Shown in pieces: positions 54,422 to 62,093 of a DNA stretch of 64,000 nucleotides. The position numbers and the translations under genes are program-made. The stretch is from Alicyclobacillus_A sp963788285 (GTDB taxonomy: Bacteria; Bacillota; Bacilli; Alicyclobacillales; Alicyclobacillaceae). The notes beneath the pieces were generated by a model, which did not search any database, had not been told where the DNA came from, and saw nothing but the letters and a program-made list of their open reading frames with translations. The DNA lies in contig CAWBGB010000012.1 in the NCBI GenBank assembly GCA_963788285.1, positions 558,001-622,000 on the forward strand. The letters are read 5' to 3'. Every line of letters starts with the position of its first letter. Position 1 is the first letter of the stretch.

Positions 54422-55053
54422 GCATTTGCCCCCAATATATAGAAGATCCACAATGTCACTGCGCCAATGACCACGGTCGCCAGGCTGATGACAGTGAGAA
54501 CCCGTTTTAGGCTGTGTCTTTCTACCCATCCCCACTTCACGAAGACTCGATACAGCCCGACGCTCGCATGGTATTCGGAGAGCAATAGCAGCACAGCGTA
54601 GAACACCAAAAACCCGCCGTGGACGCGCGAAGAACTGAGATTTGCGTCGATTCCGCCATAGGTGACCACCGCAATGTGCACAATTACCAAAGCCAGCAAC
54701 GCTACACCAGTAATGGCCTGGAACAACCAGGACCAGGTATCGCTGTGGTGAATCAGCTTGGCGTGCCTCCACAAGATTTTTTGCTCTTGCCATTGCCTGG
54801 GTACACGACGGATGACTGCGCCAATGTGCGCGCCGATGACAAGAATCAGAAATACAACCGTGGCCGGTAGAAGTCCAAACACATCCATGAAGTGGGCGAG
54901 GGTGTTAAACGCGTTCACCCCAAGCCAAATAGCGGCCACGAACACCATATGAGTCCATAAAAAAACAACCAGCAAAAGCCCACTCACCATCTGGATTCCT
55001 TCGACAATGACGTCAATCCGTGGATTGTGGGCCATGGCCTTTTGAAGTTGCAT
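54418..55053 (-). CDS. frdC: Fumarate reductase/succinate dehydrogenase cytochrome b subunit
   Basis: About 211 residues with five hydrophobic helices and the spaced histidines of a type B dihaem anchor (LLLVVFLWTHMVFVAAIW; VIGAHIGAVIRRVP; ALVIVHIAVVTYGG; LLLLSEYHASVGLY). AGGAGGGAG lies just before ATG 55053. First gene of frdCAB. Confidence 0.92.
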   Translation of the reverse strand: MQLQKAMAHNPRIDVIVEGIQMVSGLLLVVFLWTHMVFVAAIWLGVNAFNTLAHFMDVFGLLPATVVFLILVIGAHIGAVIRRVPRQWQEQKILWRHAKLIHHSDTWSWLFQAITGVALLALVIVHIAVVTYGGIDANLSSSRVHGGFLVFYAVLLLLSEYHASVGLYRVFVKWGWVERHSLKRVLTVISLATVVIGAVTLWIFYILGANA

Positions 55054-55131
55054 GCTTCTCCCTCCTCTCGTACTGGACCACGGCCACATACCCGTCCTCT
55101 GACCTATGCCTGTTGGAGTGCAGTCCTCACC

Positions 55132-55314
55132 TCACTTTGTGTCAGGTTCATGCTTGCTCGAATTTTTTAGTAATGATGTTTCGTCCATGATTGCTCCACA
55201 CATCGAACACACCCACACAGGAATTTTCAGGTCGTAGTCGTCATCCGAAAAATTTGTGGTGTCGCTATGAAACTCGACCACAAGGGGCGCTCCACAACAA
55301 CTTGAGATTCCCAT
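55132..55314 (-). CDS. Small zinc-ribbon-like protein
   Basis: 60 residues with two cysteine pairs, ISSCCGAPL near the N-terminus and VWVCSMCGAIMDE near the C-terminus, a likely zinc knuckle. GGAGGAG six bases before ATG 55314. Function unknown; similar small CCG/CxxC proteins are common in Bacilli. Confidence 0.7.
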   Translation of the reverse strand: MGISSCCGAPLVVEFHSDTTNFSDDDYDLKIPVWVCSMCGAIMDETSLLKNSSKHEPDTK

Positions 55315-55829
55315 GTAAATCTCCTCCACATGGTAAGTCCTCAGAATGACCAAAAGAGATTACTTTGCACTTGATGTCGACAAAATCCGGGATACAGGCC
55401 ATGTTCTCTGTTGCACGAGTTTCATTGATACGTATGCAGGTGCAGTACGTCGGTATGACATGTGACGAGCTTCAGGCGCAATTGTCGTTCAGGGGAGGAT
55501 GGTGAAAGGTTGTCCCCACTGTCAAAACTGGCTCAATCGATTCTTTCTCGAGTTGATTCATGTTTTAAGGACTAAGCGTAGACATCGTCCTTGATTTGCC
55601 TGCGTGAATGTCCCTTTCCACACGACGTAGCAATCATGACGCCAGAACTCAAAACGAATGCCTCCAGCATATGGCGATGAGCTATGTCAGGACGAAACAT
55701 GCAGAGCAAGCGATCCCGTGCGGTTCACCGTCATTCCCCGCCCACGTGACAACCGTAACGCCCGTGCCTTGTAAGGTCATGAAAGCGGTTTCTATCACAT
55801 CTGAAGGGCATCGTGAGATTTAGCGTTTC
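55315..55829. other. Gene-poor stretch before the hpaCB relics
   Basis: No convincing open frame or RNA. It may include the eroded 5' part of the flavin reductase relic. Confidence 0.4.
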
Positions 55830-56176
55830 GGGCGATGGATATCAGTCCAAGCGCTGGACTTCTGCACTTAAAGACACCGACGTAAACGAATTGAGGGCCA
55901 TGTGTAATCAACGTGCTGTCTGCGAAACAAGAGCGTTTGGCTCGGCAGTTTGCGGGACAGCCTCAGCCGGATTTGCAAGTGGAATGGGAACAAACGACAC
56001 CGGTTCCAAAGTTGAAGAACGCGTTGGCGATCGAGTGCGCGCCCTGGAAGGAGTACGACGGCTGAGATCAAGCGCTGTTCATTGGAGAAGTACAGGATTT
56101 TACGTTCAGTGTTGCAGAGGTTCTCTTTTTCAAAAGGGAATTCCTACCAACAAATCTCATCGAACAGCACGTCTAA
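55830..56176 (+). pseudogene. Flavin reductase (HpaC-like) relic
   Basis: One frame reads GPCVINVLSAKQERLARQFA, PVPKLKNALAIECAPWKEYDG, stop, DQALFIGEVQDFTFSVAEVL and FFKREFLP, ending TAA 56174-56176. These are the flavin-reductase-domain blocks (VNVLSxxQExLAxxFA; GDHxLFIGEV). An in-frame TGA at 56063-56065 replaces an expected glycine, and earlier stops (TAA, TGA near 55880-55893) break the N-terminus. The 3' end abuts an HpaB-like start. Confidence 0.72.
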
Positions 56177-56187
56177 GGGGGATTGAG

Positions 56188-56328
56188 ATGGAAATTCGCA
56201 CAGGGGAACAGTACATTGCCGGATAGAAGACGAGACAGCCAGAAGTTTGGCTGAAGGGCAGAGGAGTGACCGACTTGTTGAACGAGGATGTATTTCGTCA
56301 ACCGATAAGAGAGATTGCCTGCTTGTGA
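56188..56328 (+). pseudogene. 4-hydroxyphenylacetate 3-monooxygenase (HpaB-like) N-terminal fragment
   Basis: Starting at ATG 56188 behind AAGGGGG: MEIRTGEQYIAG, stop TAG (56224-56226), then PEVWLKGRGVTDLLNEDVFR and QPIREIACL before TGA at 56326. This matches the first ~45 residues of HpaB-type FADH2 monooxygenases (RTGxxYIxGLxDGRxVWLxG). The remaining ~430 codons are gone. Together with the preceding relic it marks a lost two-component aromatic hydroxylase. Confidence 0.72.
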
Positions 56329-56476
56329 TTTTTGAGCTCATCATGGAAAAACGGGGTATATCTGATCAACCAAAATATTTCACAATATGAAATCAACATA
56401 AATTTTGAATAAATCGTCAATGAGGTGCGGTCAGAACAAACTCATCATACATGAAACAGCCCCGAGGTACTCCCTT

Positions 56477-57072
56477 TTACTCAATCGCTCTCAGCACTGG
56501 ACTCCCGTCCGCTTCTACCAACGGCAATGGCAAGGCCACCAAATCATAATCTCCTGGAGCTACATGGTCGAGCACCACGCCCTCCAAGATGTGGATGCCG
56601 TGGCGAGCCAGGGCGTGATGACCCAGCAGCTCCTTGCTGTCTAACGGATCTACCGAAGGCACGTCAAGTCCCACCAGGCACACGCCACGGGACGCGAGGT
56701 ATGGGGCGACCTCGGGGCGCAGGAAGGGGATTTTCTCCGGAAACGCGCTTTTGTCCAGCCAGGCTCCAGTGCGAATCAAAAGGCGGGTACACCTTCGATG
56801 TCGATACCAGAAAGCTCCTCTGGGCCGATGCTCTGAGGCTCAGTCAAGTGGATGACTCTGGCCGGTCCGATGTAGAGGTCTAGGTCCAGCTCGATGACCC
56901 TTTTCCCGTGGTCGTCAAAGTGGTACGGTGCGTCAATATGGGTGCCCGTGTGGGTGCTCATGGTCACTTGCCCGACATTGACCGACCCGCTGTCCTTTTT
57001 CGTCCAATTCAACTGGTAGGTAAACTGGGTGTCCCCAGGGCCAGACGGGGGAATACTGATTTGTTCAACTTT
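56477..57072 (-). pseudogene. Cyclase/arylformamidase (KynB-like), frameshifted
   Basis: Two frames make up one metal-dependent hydrolase: QLNWTKKDSGSVNVGQVTMS, THTGTHIDAPYHFDDHGKRV and ELSGIDIEGV in one, LIRTGAWLDKSAF, GVCLVGLDVPSVDPLDS and LGHHALARHGIHILEG in the other. The junction near 56780 needs one more C in a CCC run. At the N-terminus the expected VWPGDT reads PSGPGDT, suggesting another slip near 57045, and no start codon is left. HTGTHIDAP is the zinc/manganese-binding motif of N-formylkynurenine formamidases and related cyclases. Confidence 0.82.
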
Positions 57073-57327
57073 TCATTTCGAAGTTTTGACACAATAAGCT
57101 CTCCCTTCAAAATGAAAACGTTTACTTTGAATATTAAGTTACGGATCGCGTGCCTGAAGGTCAAGTCCTTGATTCGTGTGTAAAAATCGATATAATTAAT
57201 AGGGTATTCAATTTTAGTTTAGTCGGTGAATTGTTTCTGACTGCTGCTCTATGCCTTCACTGCGAACCTCACCTTCAGACACGCCTTCGACACGTGGACA
57301 ATCGCCAACTACAAGTGGGGGTATCCA
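57073..57327. other. Gene-poor stretch of ~255 bases
   Basis: AT-rich part around 57130-57230, no gene or repeat recognised. Confidence 0.35.
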
Positions 57328-58596
57328 TCACGAGTACTTTTCCGGCATTTTGTCCGTGCTTCCCCTGGTAGGCCATGTATAGCGAGCAAAATTTTCATGT
57401 CCATCGTCTCTTCCCAGCTCTATAGAGCATTGCTGACACAACAGGTTACGCATGGTCCTGACCTCGACGGTGACGTAATACCATTGTTTGTAATCGTTTC
57501 CCCTTCCACCTTCTCTATCTGCATCATCATGGAGCCTTTTTCCCCTTTGACCCACACCGATACTACATGGCCGGTCGGTGTCACCACCTGAACCTTCTCA
57601 AACGAAAACTGGTACCGCCTCAGCCCTTCCCACAGCTCACGTACCTTCTGCGACACGCCCATCGCCGCATAAACAATCGGCGTCACGCCCACCAGATGTT
57701 CCACGTCACTCGCACGTGCAATCATGCCCTCTGGCGCCACAAAGCTCAGACCAAACAACATCACTTCGTACGCCGTGCTGCCGGCTTCTCCACTAACGGC
57801 CTCAAATGCGTTCTTCAGCGGACTTGTGCGTCCCAACCGCGTTCATGTTGCCGTTGAAGATACTCGCCAGGTCGCCGATTCCAGACACCGCGTGCGATCC
57901 ACCATCGACCGCGACTGCCCCACCAACCACAGCGCCCACACCGGTCTCCGACGTGATCACGCCGAACGCCACACCGCCTACAGCCTCGAGACCACCGCCA
58001 ATGGCCTCCAGCGTCGCATTGATGGTGGCACCGGGATGAGAGGCTAATTGCTAAATCCGGTGGTGATGTAACGCCGGATCTGATCCAGTTCAGCCAGCGT
58101 TTTCGGCGCCCATTCCTCGGGTTCAATCTTCCGGAACTTCAGCGCACCTTCCACATCCGCGATTTCCGCCTTCGCATCCGCTTCCGCCTCGTAGCGCATG
58201 GCATCCAAACGTAGTAATTCTGCGTAACCTTTCGTAGCCAAATCCAAGGTGCCTGCACTTGCCGAAATCCTATGCGCCTCTTGCCGCAACGTACGTGCTT
58301 TGTCCCGCAACGCCTTCCGCCCTATCTGCCAACCAGTTCATTACGCTGGATGCCTCGCGCAGTGCGTCTGTGGATCGACGGAAGGCAGCCACTTGCTTCT
58401 GGAACGCCTGCACACACGCAGCGGCCCCCTCGCCCATCCATGCATCTCCATCGCCGCTGACAGCACCAGCAACCAAGTTATCCATGCGGTAGATTTCCTG
58501 GTCAATCGAATCGCGCACCATCCATAGCCGCGGCGCCACTGCGCGAGCGCCATTCTTTGCCTCGAGTACGGCACACTCCTCCCATCGTCGTGACAT
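57328..58596 (-). pseudogene. Relic of a WXG-type polymorphic (secreted) toxin
   Basis: Reading through at least four frame changes gives one ~420-residue protein. N-terminal helical WXG-like domain (DGDAWMGEGAAACVQAFQKQ, then ADRAE/ALRDKARTLRQEA), a linker, a Gly/Ala-rich segment (ATLEAIGGGLEAVGGVAFGV; GAVVGGAVAVDGGSHAVSGI) and a C-terminal region with PLKNAFEAVSGEAGS and MRNLLCQQCSIELGRDD. Frame changes lie near 58303, 58048, 57835 and 57480, several at G runs. The layout recalls type VII-exported toxins; no immunity or secretion gene is adjacent. Confidence 0.6.
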
Positions 58597-59049
58597 GGTT
58601 ATGGATGGGCTGTATAGTCATCAGGATTCAATGACATGCCCTCGTAAAACTGAAAAGATTCCGAAACTGATATATAGACAACACATAATCGGGTGCGAAA
58701 TTCGTTCCGCCGCGTATCAAAGTCCACAAGTCCACTTACACATATGTATAATTTTTGCGAATATAACTAGATTCGTTCACGAGTTGGTACCTTGTGGGTG
58801 TGGTTTGCAAATTTTTTATAAAACCTGACCAAGATCCAGGGCAAATACTCATTGGTCGCTGGAAGATATTCAGACGCGGAGAGGTGCAATACTATATTTC
58901 AGTAGATAGAGGCAGTCCTCTACGTGATTACACCTGCAGTAACCAGAAGCTCACCAACTATGAGGGAGTCATACGTAACAAGGAGGATCGCTTTGTATTT
59001 CTTGTAGGTGGAATGCGCTCAGCGTGATTGGCGAATTGGGAGAGCAGAA
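58597..59049. other. Upstream region of the toxin relic; doubtful small frame
   Basis: A GTG-started frame at 58794-59027 (77 codons; GRWKIFRRGEVQYYISVDRG) reads plausibly but has no ribosome site and no family I know. The rest is AT-rich and should contain the minus-strand promoter. Confidence 0.3.
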
Positions 59050-59172
59050 ATGGCAGGTAAACGAATGACTGTCGAAGAATATCTGAGCAAGATTTTTCCT
59101 GTGCCTCCACGACAGTTCATATGGAGATGTGCGGACGTTCCGAAAGAGGTCAGCTTGTTCATGGGGCGATAA
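59050..59172 (+). CDS. Possible 40-aa protein upstream of the M50 protease
   Basis: ATG 59050 is preceded by GGGAGAG at five bases. The product (MTVEEYLSKIFPVPPRQFIW, ending SLFMGR) is short, soluble and unfamiliar. It ends 13 bases before the protease start, so it might be a leader cistron or just a coupled upstream frame. Confidence 0.4.
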   Translation: MAGKRMTVEEYLSKIFPVPPRQFIWRCADVPKEVSLFMGR

Positions 59173-59185
59173 AAGTCAAACGGGG

Positions 59186-59962
59186 ATGATGACACTGAAC
59201 CGCAAACACGGAAAAAGCATATGGGGTGGGATAGGCGGACTGGCTGCCCTTGCATTTGCGAAACTGAAATATCTCTTTATTTTTTTAAAATTCGGGAAAA
59301 TTGGATTCATGTTATTGTCCATGTTGCTGACGATTTGGATATATTCGTTGGCATTTGGCTTCAAGTTCGCGGTCGGATTTGTGTTGTTGCTGTTGATTCA
59401 TGAATGGGGACATTTGATAGCCGCCCGTATGAAAGGAATCCACACCGGCAAACCGATATTCATCCCATTCGTGGGCGCACTGATTGCCCTCAAAGACCTA
59501 CCGAAAAATGCGGAGGAAGATGCATTTATCGCATTTGGCGGACCCATTGCGGGATCCATCGGGGCCTTCATTTGCTTGACCATTTTTGCGTTTGATGCAA
59601 ATCCGTTTTGGTTGACCCTGGCATATACCGGATTTTTCTTAAACTTGTTTAATCTCGTGCCCGTCTACCCAATGGATGGAGGACGCATCGCCTCGGCTGT
59701 ATCCACCAAGTTATGGATTTTCGGCATTATCGTATTGGCGGTACTGGCCGTACACTGGATGAACCCGGTCTTGTTCATTATTTTAATTTTCGGAATTCTA
59801 CAGGCGTACAATGCCTATCGGCACCGGGACCAGGATGCATATTACGCCATTTCTCCACGTAAAAAAATTCAGTATGGTATTACGTATCTGTTCGTGGTCG
59901 GAGTGTTAGGTTTTTTGATGGTAGAATCCCTACATCGACTGCTGACGACACCGTCAATATAG
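59186..59962 (+). CDS. Site-2-protease-like M50 zinc metalloprotease
   Basis: About 258 residues, six hydrophobic segments. Zinc-binding HExxH in LLLIHEWGHLIAARMKG and the distal ligand motif in NLVPVYPMDGGRIASA place it in the compact, PDZ-less M50B group like SpoIVFB-type or YwhC proteins. It cleaves inside membranes; the substrate is unknown. ATG 59186 and 59189 are both possible, with only a weak ribosome site. Confidence 0.9.
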   Translation: MMTLNRKHGKSIWGGIGGLAALAFAKLKYLFIFLKFGKIGFMLLSMLLTIWIYSLAFGFKFAVGFVLLLLIHEWGHLIAARMKGIHTGKPIFIPFVGALIALKDLPKNAEEDAFIAFGGPIAGSIGAFICLTIFAFDANPFWLTLAYTGFFLNLFNLVPVYPMDGGRIASAVSTKLWIFGIIVLAVLAVHWMNPVLFIILIFGILQAYNAYRHRDQDAYYAISPRKKIQYGITYLFVVGVLGFLMVESLHRLLTTPSI

Positions 59963-60091
59963 GATATCCCATAAAGATTCCCAGCCGTTGAGTGGAAACG
60001 TGGCGAATCGGTGATCAGCCCTTTCCCTAGACTGGGCGAACCGTTAGAGTAGAGGTAAACCAGCGTTTGTGCTGCGGGAGGGGCCGATGAC

Positions 60092-60379
60092 ATGAAGATT
60101 ACCGTGACAAACAGTGCGCTCGAGTGGTTTCGGCAAGAACTCGGTCTGACGTCTGGGGATACGCTCCGTTTTTATGCGAAGTACGGTGGAGCTTCGCGAT
60201 TTCACCCTGGATTTTCGGTCGGCATTACCGTCGAGAAACCTTCTCAGGTCGCTGCATCCGTGGAGCGAGACGGGATCATCTTTTTTATCCGCGAATCCGA
60301 CGCGTGGTTTTTCAATGAATGCGATGTACACGTAGACTACGACAAAGAACTGGACGAAGTTGTGTACGACATCGCGTGA
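60092..60379 (+). CDS. HesB/YneR-family protein
   Basis: 95 residues of the HesB/IscA-like fold but of the YneR branch: ITVTNSALEWFRQELGLTSG, DTLRFYAKYGGASRFHPGFS and a C-terminal DVHVDYDKELDEVVYDIA. The cysteines used by IscA for iron-sulfur clusters are missing, as usual in this subfamily. GGGAGGGG precedes the ATG. Function unclear. Confidence 0.9.
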   Translation: MKITVTNSALEWFRQELGLTSGDTLRFYAKYGGASRFHPGFSVGITVEKPSQVAASVERDGIIFFIRESDAWFFNECDVHVDYDKELDEVVYDIA

Positions 60380-60413
60380 CGTATCTATGGGCAGATGATG
60401 GACGATTGTAGCG

Positions 60414-60441
60414 ACGCGGCAAGGGATTCCCCTTGCCGCGT
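60414..60441 (+). terminator. Intrinsic terminator after the HesB-like gene
   Basis: ACGCGGCAAGGG pairs with CCCTTGCCGCGT across an ATTC loop, followed by TTC. Confidence 0.75.
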
Positions 60442-60565
60442 TTCGCATGTAGGCTGGTTGCCTTTCGCTCCAGTGCGAATCGTGGTCGGTCCTTGGACCT
60501 TCAGGACGCCATCCCCTCAGATTTCCCCGTTTCCCATGACCCGACAAAGGCCCGTTCTACTCGTC

Positions 60566-61520
60566 TTACACCTGCGAATAGTCTCTAGTGGGCTGGTGGA
60601 CGCATCTTCGTACAGCCTGGATCGTTTGGCGTAAGGAAGTGACGTTCTTCTTCTTTTCATTGATGGCGCGGGTTTTAAGCCGCTTTTCGGTCTGTTCTGG
60701 TGTGAGTTTGTAAACCACAAGACGAGTCGGGAACTTCTGCTTCTTCCCAATATACACGGGGTATATTTCTGTGGATTCTCCAGGCTTCAGAGAGTCCATA
60801 ATGGCTTCGAGATCGACTTCTCGATAGAGAGAATCCTTTCTCACGTTTCCATTTTGAAATCGTTGGGCTTGGGGATTCTTTTCGTAAGTAAATTCGCACG
60901 TTTAACTTAAGGCGAGATACGTAGAAGGCTCCTTGTTTTTGCATGGTTTCAAAATCCTCGATGCAAAAGTACCCCAAGTCTCGGATACATAAATCCCCAG
61001 GCTCCACGGTGGAAGCACGCTTTGTTCCGTAGAGTCCATCGTTGTTCTTTCCAAGACCGACATCCACTTGCAGAAAATCTCCGCTTTTCAATTCATATTC
61101 CAGTTGAATTTTCATGCCTGCAGTATGCGCGCTGCCTCCGTATCCAAGATATGGGTCGACGTACTCATCCGGGAGCTGAAATACGGTGGAATCCAGGATA
61201 CGAATCCGCCGAAAATTGTCCCCCACTTGCGAGAAAATTGGAGAATGACTGCCGATTTTATCTTGAAGCAAGTTGGAAAACAGGCTCTTCAAAAAGGCCA
61301 CCGCTGCCGGATTGAAGCGCTGGTTTAATCCCTCCGTACTCAGAGACAATTTGTTTTCGGCATCAAGATGGTTGCATAGATGCACCAGGGAATCTGTCGC
61401 TACCGATTGAGCTGAAAACACACATAGGGATATAAAGTCTTGTGGTGTACATTCACTTGAGCGTTGAACAAAACCAGTCTTTCTTGCCAATGACTCTAAT
61501 TCCGATGCGAGGAGGTTCAT
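60566..61520 (-). pseudogene. IS4-family (IS231-like) transposase, frameshifted and 3'-truncated
   Basis: From ATG 61520: MNLLASELESLARKTGFVQR, FLKSLFSNLLQDK, the first catalytic Asp in IRILDSTVFQLPDEY, then the second Asp in DLCIRDLGYFCIEDFETMQK. The Y-x2-R-x3-E-x6-K region lies beyond the frame change near 60890 (RIYLRK/NPQAQRF), and the product ends after NEKKKNV where the last third of the transposase should follow. No terminal inverted repeats were identified. Confidence 0.85.
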
Positions 61521-61693
61521 GATTTCTTCGGTCGTCAAATTTGTTACATGCAATGCCCTCACCTTCCCCTTACCAATCAATCCCAATTTCTATTATTATA
61601 TGAAAGATTCAGATAGAATGAAAAGAAGAAGGCTTCTCCGGGTTAGTGAGGTGGGCTGATCCGGTGAAAACGGGGACGAGGAGAGAACATAAG

Positions 61694-61939
61694 ATGGAAG
61701 CTCTCGGTTCATCACACCGCCCAGTTGTGGTCAAGGTAAACAACGAACAACGGGCAATCAGGGTGGCAGAGATTTGTGAAGAGTATGGGTTTAAATATAT
61801 TGTCGGAATCGAATACGATGAGGATCTGACAGACCTAAAAAAAGCGATTCAACAACGTCGGGCGCCTGCGATTGTCTATGAATCCTGCCTGTGTGGCAGT
61901 GGAATAAAATATAAATTCTGCTGTGCCAAAAGCCCTTAG
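61694..61939 (+). CDS. SWIM/SEC-C metal-binding motif protein (PBPRA1643-like)
   Basis: About 81 residues. N-terminal strand-helix-strand (RPVVVKVNNEQRAIRVAEIC) and a C-terminal SEC-C zinc motif ESCLCGSGIKYKFCCAK. GAGGAG lies ten bases before ATG 61694. Small single-domain proteins of this type have no assigned role; the motif binds zinc in SecA. Confidence 0.8.
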   Translation: MEALGSSHRPVVVKVNNEQRAIRVAEICEEYGFKYIVGIEYDEDLTDLKKAIQQRRAPAIVYESCLCGSGIKYKFCCAKSP

Positions 61940-62093
61940 AGCTGGATATTTAGCTCTCACCCTACGTTTTTTGCGATCTGGGGGTACGGCAATTCCTTAG
62001 CTTGATGGGCATGCGGTTCCACCCCCATGTTGTACAATGGAGGCAGTGCCCACGCCTGATGGGCTGAATCCTGTTCCACGAGAGGGTTTTGCA

